DNA of 64,000 nt from assembly GCF_000424385.1 (NCBI RefSeq), contig NZ_AUJU01000002.1, forward strand, positions 186,001-250,000, in the 5' to 3' direction. Below, in pieces: positions 1 through 8,083 of this stretch. Under the pieces are notes generated by a model. That model saw nothing but the letters and a program-made list of their open reading frames with translations, was not told the origin of the DNA and did no database searches. The DNA comes from Butyrivibrio sp. LC3010. GTDB taxonomy: Bacteria > Bacillota > Clostridia > Lachnospirales > Lachnospiraceae. Made by a program: the position numbers and the translations under genes. The first letter of the stretch is position 1, and the number at the start of each line of letters is the position of its first letter.

Positions 1-301
1 GATTATCAGGTATAACAAATCCGAAGGTATTACCATCCTGATAAGTGCCTACTATTCTGTCGACAGCTCTCACCAAAATATTGACTACTCTGCCTTCATC
101 GCGCATTCCACCGTTCTGATCTTTATCAGAAGTAATCATTACTTCAACGGTATCTCCTTGAAAAGCTCCGCCTGTATATTCTTCGGGAATAAAAATATCC
201 TCTTCTCTTCCTTCAACCTCTACAAATCCAAAGCCTCTTTGGTTAGAAATAAAGGTTCCTGTTATATTCTGTTTTTTCTTCATTATTTTTTTCTTACTCA
301 T
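1..301 (-). CDS. rnr: Ribonuclease R (N-terminal part, cut by window edge)
   Basis: This is the first ~100 codons of a processive 3'-5' exoribonuclease that degrades structured RNA. The visible part begins with a short basic segment (MSKKKIMKKK) followed by cold-shock-type OB repeats: 'GTFISNQRGFGFVEVEG' and, after 'GRVVNILVRA', a second one starting 'VGTYQDGNTFGFVIPDN'. Such tandem repeats are the N-terminus of RNase R/VacB; the catalytic RNB domain lies outside the window. ATG at 301 is chosen because GAAGGGA sits about 9 nt upstream; an internal ATG at 283 is possible. It follows secG, the usual gpmI/secG/rnr order in Firmicutes, although an intrinsic terminator separates them here. The family call is firm from the repeats plus synteny. 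Confidence 0.85.
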   Translation of the reverse strand, partial: MSKKKIMKKKQNITGTFISNQRGFGFVEVEGREEDIFIPEEYTGGAFQGDTVEVMITSDKDQNGGMRDEGRVVNILVRAVDRIVGTYQDGNTFGFVIPDN

Positions 302-355
302 ATATAAGGTCCCTTCAATCTCCAGAGTATTTATAATGGTGAAATAAGATAATAA

Positions 356-380
356 AAGGGCACTCATTAAGAGTGCCCTT
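356..380 (-). terminator. Intrinsic terminator after secG
   Basis: A perfect 10-bp stem (AAGGGCACTC / GAGTGCCCTT) with a 5-nt loop is followed on the minus strand by TTATTATCTTATTT. It lies 18 nt past the secG stop and 55 nt before the rnr start, so rnr is reached by read-through or by a promoter in that short space. Confidence 0.85.
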
Positions 381-397
381 CAAGCTGCAATTTACAA

Positions 398-640
398 TTA
401 AAATACAGTCATATTCAGTACAACGCTCAAAACGATAAACAGTACTGACAATACGATTGTAATCTTTTTAAGAACTCCCTCTCTGGAACGACCTTTAATC
501 TTCCCCCAGTAAGTAGTCTCTGCAAATCCCTGAATAGCACCAAGTCCCTGTGTCTTACCCTCCTGAGCAAGTACAAGTGTAACAAGTGCAACACAATCGA
601 TAACAAAAATAATTGCCAAAACAATTTTCAAAGCTGCCAC
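398..640 (-). CDS. secG: Preprotein translocase subunit SecG
   Basis: SecG is the small membrane subunit that assists SecYEG-mediated protein export. The 80-residue product has the expected two transmembrane helices (about residues 4-25 and 58-78). They are joined by a cytoplasmic loop with the family-typical 'VLAQEGKTQGLGAIQGFAETTYWGK' pattern (written here only to residue level; Gln/Gly-rich then Trp-Gly-Lys), followed by 'REGVLKKIT'. The start codon is GTG at 640, preceded by a strong GGAGGGTG box; no ATG fits as well. It lies between gpmI and rnr, a common arrangement. Length and topology match the family; confidence is high. Confidence 0.9.
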   Translation of the reverse strand: MAALKIVLAIIFVIDCVALVTLVLAQEGKTQGLGAIQGFAETTYWGKIKGRSREGVLKKITIVLSVLFIVLSVVLNMTVF

Positions 641-748
641 AAAAACACCCTCCTAAAATTATACAGAAATACTTATTTAAGATAACATACTTTATCTATA
701 AAATCAATAAGTATTGCTCTGAATACAGCTAAGCTAATCTCGTATGAT

Positions 749-892
749 GTTACTGTTCACACCTTACGGTGCTCACAGCAACTGGATTTGCCCATTCCAG
801 TTGCCTTCGGCAAAGGGGCAAATCCTATATTCAAGACGTAGAACATTCTCACGCTCAGCGCAGCAAGTGCGCAGAGCTGTCTGAACAGTAAC
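749..892. mobile_element. 144-bp MITE, copy 1, with 8-bp target duplication
   Basis: The element is bounded by perfect 11-bp terminal inverted repeats (GTTACTGTTCA / TGAACAGTAAC) and is flanked on both sides by CGTATGAT (741-748 and 893-900), an 8-bp target site duplication. It is identical over its whole length to the copy at 3630-3773. It has no coding capacity. Internal inverted repeats (GGATTTGCCC / GGGCAAATCC, and TTGCC-TTC-GGCAA within them) predict a stable RNA fold. The right-hand duplication overlaps the last base of the gpmI stop codon. The parental IS family is not assigned; 8-bp duplications occur in several families. Confidence 0.9.
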
Positions 893-899
893 CGTATGA

Positions 900-2447
900 T
901 TACTTCTTAATAAGAAGTGATTTTCCTGTCATTTCAGCAGGCTGCTCATATCCCATGCACTCAATAAGTGTAGGAATGATATCTGCAAGACATCCGTTCT
1001 CACGAAGTGTATATGCAGGATCATAATTTACAAGGATGAACGGAACAGGATTTGTTGTATGAGCTGTAAAAGGCTCACCTGTCTCATAATCGATCATCAT
1101 GTCTGCATTACCGTGATCAGCACAGATGAATAATGTACCGTTCTTAGCTTTAACAGCTTCAACAATCTTACCAACACATGTATCAACTGTCTCAACTGCC
1201 TTAACAGCAGCCTCGATAACTCCTGTATGACCTACCATATCAGGATTAGCAAAGTTTGTAACTACAACATCATATTTATCAGAGTTAATAGCTTCAAGAA
1301 CTCTGTCACAAACTTCAGGCGCACTCATCTGAGGCTTAAGATCATAAGTAGGTACATCCTTAGGTGAATTTACAAGGATTCTGTCTTCACCTTCATTGGG
1401 CTCTTCAACACCACCATTGAAGAAGAAAGTAACGTGAGCATATTTCTCAGTCTCAGCAATACGAGCCTGCTTCATGCCCTTGTTTGCAAGCCACTCACCG
1501 AATGTGTTGTTAAGAAGTACCTTCTTAAAAGCGATTTCCTTGTTAGGAATAAGCGGATCATAATCTGTGAAGCATACATAAGTTGTCTTGATCCTATCGC
1601 CTCTGTCAAATTTATCAAATTCATTATCGCAGAAGCAATGTGTGATTTCTCTTGCTCTGTCAGGACGGAAGTTAAAGAAAATAATGGAATCATTATCCTT
1701 AATTGTAGCAACAGGTGCACCATCCTTCATGATAACTGTAGGAATTACGAATTCATCTGTCTTGCCATCCTTATATGTCTGAACCATGCACTCATGAGCG
1801 CTGTCTGCTTTATTACCCTCGCCCTTGGTCATAGCATCGTAAGCAATCTTAACTCGGTCGTAGTTATTATCTCTGTCCATAGCATAATATCTTCCGGAAA
1901 TAGTAGCTACTTCACCGATTCCGAGTTCCTTCATCTTGTCCTCAAGCTGCTGTACGAAATCAATACCTGATTCCGGAGGAGTATCACGTCCGTCAAGGAA
2001 GCAGTGAACATATACCTTATTAAGACCGTTTCTCTTAGCAAGCTCAAGAAGTCCATAAATATGAGTAATATGGCTATGTACACCACCATCACTTACAAGA
2101 CCGTACATATGAAGAGCTGAATCATTCTTCTTGCAGTTGTCGATTGCTGCCATAAGTCCTTCATTTGTGAAGAAGTCGCCGTCCTCTATTGATTTTGTAA
2201 TTCTTGTAAGCTCCTGATACACGATGCGTCCGGCACCCATGTTCATATGTCCTACCTCTGAGTTACCCATCTGACCATCAGGAAGTCCTACTGCAAGTCC
2301 GCTTGCATTTCCTTTTACAAAAGGATAATCCTTCATAAGTCCGTCAAGAACAGGTGTATTTGCCATTGCAATAGCATTTCCCTTGGGATTCTCATTAAGA
2401 CCGAATCCGTCCATGATAAGTAAAACTGTTGGTTTAGAACCCTGCAT
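900..2447 (-). CDS. gpmI: 2,3-bisphosphoglycerate-independent phosphoglycerate mutase
   Basis: This glycolytic enzyme interconverts 3- and 2-phosphoglycerate through a phosphoserine intermediate with two Mn(II) ions. Visible features are the N-terminal 'LLIMDGFGLNEN' with metal ligand Asp13, the nucleophile motif 'GNSEVGHMNMGAGR' (Ser63), 'DGRDTPPESG', 'GRYYAMDRDNNYDR' in the transferase domain, and the C-terminal 'CADHGNADMM' metal site. At 515 residues the length is normal. The ATG at 2447 follows GGAGG at good spacing. It sits upstream of secG and rnr. A MITE has inserted right at its 3' end without changing the product. Identification is secure. Confidence 0.97.
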   Translation of the reverse strand: MQGSKPTVLLIMDGFGLNENPKGNAIAMANTPVLDGLMKDYPFVKGNASGLAVGLPDGQMGNSEVGHMNMGAGRIVYQELTRITKSIEDGDFFTNEGLMAAIDNCKKNDSALHMYGLVSDGGVHSHITHIYGLLELAKRNGLNKVYVHCFLDGRDTPPESGIDFVQQLEDKMKELGIGEVATISGRYYAMDRDNNYDRVKIAYDAMTKGEGNKADSAHECMVQTYKDGKTDEFVIPTVIMKDGAPVATIKDNDSIIFFNFRPDRAREITHCFCDNEFDKFDRGDRIKTTYVCFTDYDPLIPNKEIAFKKVLLNNTFGEWLANKGMKQARIAETEKYAHVTFFFNGGVEEPNEGEDRILVNSPKDVPTYDLKPQMSAPEVCDRVLEAINSDKYDVVVTNFANPDMVGHTGVIEAAVKAVETVDTCVGKIVEAVKAKNGTLFICADHGNADMMIDYETGEPFTAHTTNPVPFILVNYDPAYTLRENGCLADIIPTLIECMGYEQPAEMTGKSLLIKK

Positions 2448-2587
2448 ATTTATGCCTCCATATATAAAAATTATTTATGCCATGCAGATATCTTAAGGCC
2501 CGGCATCGCCAATTCGCCATATACCTGCATTATTTATCATTGTCCACAGAGTAGTATACCCATAAATTGTTTGCTTTTCAAGTTCAG

Positions 2588-3550
2588 CTACTCTGTTATA
2601 TGCTGATTATCTATTTTTTTAATATATTTAATTATTCTTTTATTAAATACTTCTTTTTCATCATCACTAAGCTGATTTTTCTTTTTATTGATAATTTTAT
2701 ATTCTATAACCTTTATCAGCTGGGAATCCTCTCCATCTGAAAGAGCCTTATCCTTATCAAGAATGTAATTTGCTATTATTGATGCAATCAGCAGCAGAAT
2801 TTTCTGACTGTAAATTAATTCATCATAGCTTTTCTCCAAAGCCTCATCTGCCAGTTCAAAAATCAGCTTTTCTGCCACATCCTTAGCTTCATCAAAAAAA
2901 GCATCACCTTCATCCACAAGAATCGTCATGCATGAAAACACCAGAATTTCCAGTCCGGATCCGTAAACATCGTAAGCAGTACCATTATCAGAACTCAGTT
3001 CCCTGGCTTTATGAATCAGGTCATTGACAATAACCTTATAGCGCTTCTGTCTGCTCATTTTCTGAGGCATTCCGGCCATCATTGAGTGGTCATAAGCATT
3101 TTTTATTTCTTTATCTGTCTTTGACAGCTCTGAAAAAGCCCATAACATGGCAAGCTTCTCATTTGTGTCAAGCTGATTCAGATCAGGCTTATTTACAAGA
3201 AGATAATGGGCAGCATCCAATCCAGCGTGCATACAATCTCTAGCAAAAATCGCATCAAGATCATCATATACCCGTGATGTTACACACATCATCGCAATAA
3301 ATATGGAAGTTTTATAAATATCTCCATCAATACTGCCATCTTCATTTTGTTCTTCATACTGTTTTTCTATGACAGGGCTGGTGTTTTCGACCAATTTACG
3401 AAAATAATTCTCATCAAATATTACCGCCCCATATTCCTTCAAAAGCTCATGCTCATACATTTTAACGATGGTACATAACTTCATATCGGAATCTTTAATT
3501 TTCTCCTGTGCATCACAGAATACACTTTCAATCAATTTATAATCCATCAT
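2588..3550 (-). CDS. Hypothetical helical protein
   Basis: I do not recognise this 320-residue protein. It appears soluble, acidic and almost entirely alpha-helical, with no signal peptide, clear membrane segment or Cys cluster. The middle includes 'HAGLDAAHYLLVNKPDLNQLDTNEKLAMLWAFSEL' type helices (described, not a known motif), and the C-terminus is lysine-rich ('KIINKKKNQ', 'KRIIKYIKK'). The start at 3550 has AGAGGGA just upstream; the next codon is also ATG. It lies between gpmI and the DEAD-box helicase, with a MITE in its upstream region (3630-3773), so its promoter must lie between the MITE and the start or be carried in by the MITE. Confidence 0.65.
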   Translation of the reverse strand: MMDYKLIESVFCDAQEKIKDSDMKLCTIVKMYEHELLKEYGAVIFDENYFRKLVENTSPVIEKQYEEQNEDGSIDGDIYKTSIFIAMMCVTSRVYDDLDAIFARDCMHAGLDAAHYLLVNKPDLNQLDTNEKLAMLWAFSELSKTDKEIKNAYDHSMMAGMPQKMSRQKRYKVIVNDLIHKARELSSDNGTAYDVYGSGLEILVFSCMTILVDEGDAFFDEAKDVAEKLIFELADEALEKSYDELIYSQKILLLIASIIANYILDKDKALSDGEDSQLIKVIEYKIINKKKNQLSDDEKEVFNKRIIKYIKKIDNQHITE

Positions 3551-3629
3551 TTATCCCTCTCCCCTATATAAAAGAAATCACATTTATTATGGTTCTTGAA
3601 GCTCAAGAATTCATAGCATGTGATTCCTT

Positions 3630-3773
3630 GTTACTGTTCACACCTTACGGTGCTCACAGCAACTGGATTTGCCCATTCCAGTTGCCTTCGGCAAAGGGGC
3701 AAATCCTATATTCAAGACGTAGAACATTCTCACGCTCAGCGCAGCAAGTGCGCAGAGCTGTCTGAACAGTAAC
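3630..3773. mobile_element. 144-bp MITE, copy 2, with 8-bp target duplication
   Basis: This copy is identical to the one at 749-892, with the same 11-bp terminal inverted repeats. It is flanked by GATTCCTT at 3622-3629 and 3774-3781. The different duplication proves an independent insertion rather than a local segmental duplication. It lies 14 nt beyond the duplication-adjacent helicase stop codon and about 80 nt upstream of the hypothetical gene starting at 3550. Confidence 0.9.
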
Positions 3774-3795
3774 GATTCCTTCTATTATATACTAT

Positions 3796-5517
3796 TTATT
3801 TATCTTTTCTCACACCAAGTTTCTCAGTTCTTGGTCTTGCATTTCTTCTGAATTTATCCGCGGATGCCTTCTTATGCATTCCTGCTGAATCGCGCATATT
3901 CCTGCTGTCCTTACCAAACTTGCCATCGCGGCCACGACCATAACCTGATCCCTTACCGTCTCTTCTTCCTTTGGAATCATGTGATCCGTGTGCGTCAGAT
4001 CTTCCTCTGCCGTCTCTTCCATATCTTCTTTCACGGCTTCGCTCGCCCCTGTATAGATCACGCTTTCTGGGTTTAATATCAAGTTCTTCAGGAGCTTTAC
4101 CCATATTAAGTCTCATAAGGCCTGCAGCAAGCTGTTCAATTGAATACTCATCCTCAGCAACCTTATCATTGAGGAACTCTATGTAATCAGTTATTTCACC
4201 TGACTCAATAAGATCTATTACCTCTGAGAAAAGCTTTCTTGCCTTTGCTCTTGTTATTTGCTTGGCAGAAGGAACTTCGCCCTCTTCGATTTTTGTATGA
4301 CAGATTCTCTCAATGTCTCTGAGTTTATACATTTCTCTGGGAGAAACAAGTGAGAATGACTGACCGCTTTTTCCTGCTCTTCCTGTACGTCCTATTCTAT
4401 GTACATAGTATTCTATATCCTCAGGAATATCATAGTTAAATACAGCAGTAACACCACTTACATCTATTCCTCTTGCAGCAACGTCTGTAGCTATCAAAAA
4501 GTCAGCCTGTCCAAAGCGGAAGAGATTCATAACAGTATCACGCTGATACTGGGACAAATCACCGTGAAGACCCTCTGCTTTGTATCCCTTGCTCTTCAAA
4601 TTAGAAGTGAGTTCATCAACTTTTCTTTTTGTATTACAGAAAATAAGACTTCTCTTTGGCTGATGATACTCAATGAGTCTTGTAAGAACCTCTTCTTTAA
4701 AGTTTGATGGAATCACATAGTAATACTGTTCTATTGCTTTTACAGTGATTTCTTTGGGAGTCATCTTTATATATTCTGCATCCTGCTGATATTTTCTTGT
4801 AATCTGCAAAATAGGCTCAGGCATTGTAGCAGAAAACAATGCAGTCTGTCTCTCCTTAGGCATGCCTTCAAGGATAGTCTCAATATCATCTCTGAATCCC
4901 ATATCCAGCATTTCATCTGCTTCGTCGAGAACCAGCACTCTGACATCACTCATCTTCATAGTATGACGTCTCATATGGTCCATAACTCTTCCGGGAGTTC
5001 CGACAACAATCTGAACACCTGATGAAAGTGCTCGTATCTGTCTTGATATATCCTGACCACCATATACAGGAAGCACTTTTATTCCGTGCATATATTTTCC
5101 AAAGCTTCTTAAATCATCAGCAGCCTGCATGGCAAGCTCTCTTGTAGGGCACAAAACAACTGCCTGAAGATGCTTGTTGGAGGGATCAACCTTCTGAAGA
5201 AGCGGAATTCCAAAAGCAGCCGTTTTTCCTGTTCCTGTCTGAGCCTGTCCGATAATATCAACACCCTTCATCATAACGGGAATAGCAGCCTTCTGGATAG
5301 GAGACATATACTCAAACCCCATCTCTGTGATGGCCCTGAGAATCTTCTCATCAATTCCTTCAGCCTCATCATAACGAACTCTTACTTCTTCTTTTGATGC
5401 AGACTTTTCATTTTCTTTGTCTTTATGATTCTTCTTAGTTTCTTTGTCTTTATTTCCGGAAACAGCTTCTGAGATTCCTTCGATGTTTTTCTTAATTTCT
5501 TCTAGTATGTTTGCCAT
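3796..5517 (-). CDS. DEAD-box RNA helicase with basic RG-rich tail
   Basis: This is an ATP-dependent RNA helicase of the DeaD/CshA type, probably acting in ribosome assembly, mRNA turnover or cold adaptation. A charged 45-residue N-terminal extension precedes the Q motif region ('FEYMSPIQKAAIP', about 69-80). Motif I is 'AQTGTGKT' (92-99), followed by 'PTRELAMQ', 'GTPGRVMDH', 'VLVLDEADEMLD', 'ALFSAT', and the helicase C motifs 'IATDVAARGIDV' and 'HRIGRTGRAG'. The last ~90 residues are rich in Arg, Gly, Asp and Lys (repeated RGR/RDG), a typical low-complexity RNA-binding tail. ATG at 5517 has AGAGGT upstream. The gene has a long structured leader (5533-5664). csh/dea assignment is not possible by eye. 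Confidence 0.93.
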   Translation of the reverse strand: MANILEEIKKNIEGISEAVSGNKDKETKKNHKDKENEKSASKEEVRVRYDEAEGIDEKILRAITEMGFEYMSPIQKAAIPVMMKGVDIIGQAQTGTGKTAAFGIPLLQKVDPSNKHLQAVVLCPTRELAMQAADDLRSFGKYMHGIKVLPVYGGQDISRQIRALSSGVQIVVGTPGRVMDHMRRHTMKMSDVRVLVLDEADEMLDMGFRDDIETILEGMPKERQTALFSATMPEPILQITRKYQQDAEYIKMTPKEITVKAIEQYYYVIPSNFKEEVLTRLIEYHQPKRSLIFCNTKRKVDELTSNLKSKGYKAEGLHGDLSQYQRDTVMNLFRFGQADFLIATDVAARGIDVSGVTAVFNYDIPEDIEYYVHRIGRTGRAGKSGQSFSLVSPREMYKLRDIERICHTKIEEGEVPSAKQITRAKARKLFSEVIDLIESGEITDYIEFLNDKVAEDEYSIEQLAAGLMRLNMGKAPEELDIKPRKRDLYRGERSRERRYGRDGRGRSDAHGSHDSKGRRDGKGSGYGRGRDGKFGKDSRNMRDSAGMHKKASADKFRRNARPRTEKLGVRKDK

Positions 5518-5532
5518 ATTACCTCTTTCTTG

Positions 5533-5664
5533 ATATCAGATTCTTCATTTTATCTGATAAGTTTCATGGAGCAGAATATTTAGCTCCATCAGGCTTAATA
5601 CTATGCCACTTGGCTCCCAATGGTTAATCCCAGGCTCGAAGAAACTTTGCCCGGCGTTCTGCTC
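5533..5664 (-). promoter_or_regulatory. Structured 5' leader of the DEAD-box helicase gene
   Basis: On the minus strand, a closing stem GAGCAGAA / TTCTGCTC (5657-5664 with 5569-5576) encloses about 80 nt. Inside are further pairs: CCGGGC with GCCTGG, and a hairpin CCATTGG-GAG-CCAAGTGG with one bulged G. A second hairpin, TATCAGAT / ATCTGATA (5533-5558), stands just before the ribosome binding site. No known riboswitch consensus was recognised. The element begins directly after the pgsA terminator, so it would need a promoter of its own or read-through. Role inferred only from position and folding potential. Confidence 0.4.
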
Positions 5665-5699
5665 AAAAAAAATGAGGACGCACATCAAATGTCGTCCCC
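5665..5699 (-). terminator. Intrinsic terminator after pgsA
   Basis: On the minus strand a GC-rich stem (GGGGACG plus ACAT paired with ATGT and CGTCCTC) is followed directly by ATTTTTTTT. It lies about 130 nt past the pgsA stop and closes the yicC-gmk-rpoZ-rimO-pgsA run. Confidence 0.85.
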
Positions 5700-5826
5700 A
5701 AATAAAACATTTAAATTACACAATTGAAAACTATATCATTGTTTTCAATATTATACAACAATTTTTTGATAAAACTTTTAACGAATCATCTCCCAAATAT
5801 AATCTGGTTGAAAATACGATGATACA

Positions 5827-6369
5827 TTACATATCACCACTCATAACATCTTTATTCTTGATAATATAATCGCAAAGAGAAATTATGGTTAGTGCAAGTG
5901 CTATATACATTATGATATTGGTAACAAGCTGAAGCTGAGGTATGTTAACAATCATAAGTATAACCATTATCATCTGAAATGTTGTCTTGAATTTGCCCCA
6001 ATAGCTGGCAGCTATAACTCGTCCATTCTCAACAGCAATCAGTCTGAATCCACTGATGATAAACTCTCTTGCAATAATGATCACAACTATCCAGGATGGA
6101 ATTCTGCCAAGTTCTATAAGACAAATCATCGCACTGCAAACAAGAAGTTTATCAGCAAGAGGATCCATAAATTTACCAAAATCAGTTACAAGGTTATATT
6201 TTCTGGCAATTTTACCGTCGGCCAGATCTGTGAGGGATGCCACGATAAATATGCCTACAGCAATCCACTTATCAGCTTCTCCAAAAATATTCGCCAGTAA
6301 AAATACAACAAAGAACGGAATCAAAATAACTCTAAATACAGTAAGCTTATTCGGTAAATTCATTTTCAT
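5827..6369 (-). CDS. pgsA: CDP-diacylglycerol-glycerol-3-phosphate 3-phosphatidyltransferase
   Basis: The enzyme makes phosphatidylglycerol phosphate from CDP-diacylglycerol and glycerol 3-phosphate in the membrane. It shows the CDP-alcohol phosphatidyltransferase signature D-x2-D-G-x2-A-R-x8-G-x3-D-x3-D ('DLADGKIAR' ... 'DFGKFMDPLAD'), the N-terminal 'NLPNKLTVFRVILIP' typical of PgsA, and about five membrane helices. Three in-frame ATGs lie at 6375, 6369 and 6363; 6369 is preferred because GGAGG is about 9 nt upstream. The start overlaps the 3' end of rimO, indicating translational coupling. The length (about 180 aa) is normal. Confidence 0.93.
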   Translation of the reverse strand: MKMNLPNKLTVFRVILIPFFVVFLLANIFGEADKWIAVGIFIVASLTDLADGKIARKYNLVTDFGKFMDPLADKLLVCSAMICLIELGRIPSWIVVIIIAREFIISGFRLIAVENGRVIAASYWGKFKTTFQMIMVILMIVNIPQLQLVTNIIMYIALALTIISLCDYIIKNKDVMSGDM

Positions 6370-7759
6370 CTTCATTCCCCTCCATTAACTCCCCAATCAG
6401 GTCATAATCATTAGAACCGGTGATAAGTACGTCAACGAATTGTCCGCTCATCAAATCATAAGGGACATTCATTATAAATAAATATCCATCCACATCCGGT
6501 GCATCCATATAAGTTCTGGCTACGTACGTGCTTCCGTCATATTCATCATCATCGTCATCAGTTATTCTGCCTTCTATTACAGCGCTGACAACCTGACCAA
6601 TTCTGCCTCTTGCTGCATCAAAAGCAATAGTCTGCTGAAGTGACATGATCTCATCTCTTCGCTTTTCTTTTACTTCTTCAGGAATCTGATCAGCCATCTC
6701 ACCAGCGACTGTATTTTCTTCCTGTGAGTAAGTAAAGCAACCAAGTCTGTCAAAACGCATCTCTTTAACAAAAGACATGGTCTCCTGATGATCTTCCTCA
6801 GTTTCCCCAGGGAAGCCTGCGATCAATGTGGTTCTGATACAAATATCAGGTATCTTTGCCCTGATATTTTTAACTCTCTCGGTTATTTCTGCTCTGTTAG
6901 TGCGGCGTCCCATCTGTTTTAAGATGTGATTGGATCCGCTTTGAATAGGAATATCAAGGTAATTGCAAACCTTCGGCTCATTCTTGATTGCATCAATCAG
7001 CTCGTCGGTTATTTCTTCCGGATAACAATACATTATTCTTATCCATTTGATATCCTCAATTTCAGCAAGTTTATGTAAGAGCTCCGGAAGCTTCTTTTCC
7101 CCATAAAGATCTGTTCCATAAAGAGTTGTCTCCTGCGCAACAAGAATAAGTTCTGTTACTCCCTTTGCCGCAAGCTCCTTAGCCTCAGCTACAAGCTCCT
7201 CCATAGGTACACTTCGATATTTTCCTCTTACCTTTGGAATAACACAATATGTACAATTTTTATTACAACCTTCAGCAATCTTCAGATAATTAAACTGTCC
7301 GCCGGTTGTCTGTATACGAGCCCTGTTACCAACCGGTTTCTTATCAAGGCTGTCAATATATATTCTTTTAATACTGCTGACATCTGAATTAACTATTTCA
7401 GATGTTTCACCAAGAACAGAATCAAGTGCTTCCACAATATGCTCAACAGATGCTGTTCCCAGTATTCTGTCAACTTCAGGGATTTCTTTTAATACCTCTT
7501 CTCTGTACCTTTCAGCAAGACAACCGGTTACAATAAGGGCTTTATACTTGCCGCTCTTTCTGTACTTGCCGAGTTCTATAATTGTGTTTATACTCTCTTC
7601 TTTAGCATCACCAATAAAGCAGCATGTGTTAACCACAGCTGCTTCTGCTATTTCTTCATCGTCTGTAAATTCATGCCCCCGCTGTGACAGCATGCCAAGC
7701 ATAACCTCTGAGTCAACGCGATTTTTGTCACAGCCGAGAGATACAAATAAAATCTTCAT
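6347..7759 (-). CDS. rimO: Ribosomal protein S12 methylthiotransferase
   Basis: RimO is a radical-SAM enzyme that adds a methylthio group to an Asp of ribosomal protein S12. The 470-residue product has the N-terminal UPF0004 cluster cysteines (C10, C46, C80), the radical SAM motif CxxxCxxC ('CNKNCTYC', C165/C169/C172), and a C-terminal TRAM domain ('GQVVSAVIEGR' onward). The N-terminus 'KILFVSLGCDKNRVDSE' separates RimO from MiaB. An Asp-rich stretch ('DDDDDEYDG') sits inside the TRAM region. The start has only a weak GGGAA box. It overlaps pgsA by up to 29 nt and follows rpoZ. Confidence 0.95.
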   Translation of the reverse strand: MKILFVSLGCDKNRVDSEVMLGMLSQRGHEFTDDEEIAEAAVVNTCCFIGDAKEESINTIIELGKYRKSGKYKALIVTGCLAERYREEVLKEIPEVDRILGTASVEHIVEALDSVLGETSEIVNSDVSSIKRIYIDSLDKKPVGNRARIQTTGGQFNYLKIAEGCNKNCTYCVIPKVRGKYRSVPMEELVAEAKELAAKGVTELILVAQETTLYGTDLYGEKKLPELLHKLAEIEDIKWIRIMYCYPEEITDELIDAIKNEPKVCNYLDIPIQSGSNHILKQMGRRTNRAEITERVKNIRAKIPDICIRTTLIAGFPGETEEDHQETMSFVKEMRFDRLGCFTYSQEENTVAGEMADQIPEEVKEKRRDEIMSLQQTIAFDAARGRIGQVVSAVIEGRITDDDDDEYDGSTYVARTYMDAPDVDGYLFIMNVPYDLMSGQFVDVLITGSNDYDLIGELMEGNEDENEFTE

Positions 7760-7776
7760 AAATTATTCCCAATTAA

Positions 7777-8058
7777 TTATTCTTCAGAAGACTTTTCTTC
7801 GTTTGTTTCAATAAGAGCCTGCTTTTCTTCGTCAGAAAGAATTCTAAGCTTATCTTCATTAAGCTCATCTACTGCTATTGATAAGAATTTCTCCTTATCC
7901 TTTACTCTTACCATAGGCTCATCACCGGCAATAAGCTGTCTTGCTCTCTTTGCTGTTGCCATAACGATGGAATATCTTGAGCTGATAATAGGCTCATTTC
8001 CTTCCTCTACGTCCTTATTAACTACCTTCATAAGATCAACATATGACGGATGTATCAT
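7777..8058 (-). CDS. rpoZ: DNA-directed RNA polymerase omega subunit
   Basis: Omega helps assemble and stabilise RNA polymerase by clamping the beta' subunit. The 93-residue protein begins 'MIHPSYVDLMKVV' and contains the conserved core 'SRYSIVMATAKRARQLIAG', followed by an acidic tail ('NEEKSSEE'). ATG at 8058 is selected because GGAGGACTAAC lies just upstream; a longer in-frame extension to 8121 runs into the end of gmk and lacks this box. The gene lies between gmk and rimO, as in many Firmicutes. Confidence 0.93.
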   Translation of the reverse strand: MIHPSYVDLMKVVNKDVEEGNEPIISSRYSIVMATAKRARQLIAGDEPMVRVKDKEKFLSIAVDELNEDKLRILSDEEKQALIETNEEKSSEE

Positions 8059-8083
8059 GTTAGTCCTCCATTTTATAAATAAA

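Noticed and set aside
1434..1970. 178-residue plus-strand open frame
   Set aside because: It lies wholly antisense to gpmI, has no ribosome binding site, and its composition is that of a shadow frame.
3508..3765. 85-residue plus-strand frame through the MITE
   Set aside because: It spans a transposable element and part of a real gene; the second MITE copy does not keep an equivalent frame.
5569..5664. Known riboswitch (ZTP, THF, fluoride, purine, cobalamin types)
   Set aside because: None of the core consensus sequences could be matched, so it is left as an unassigned structured leader.
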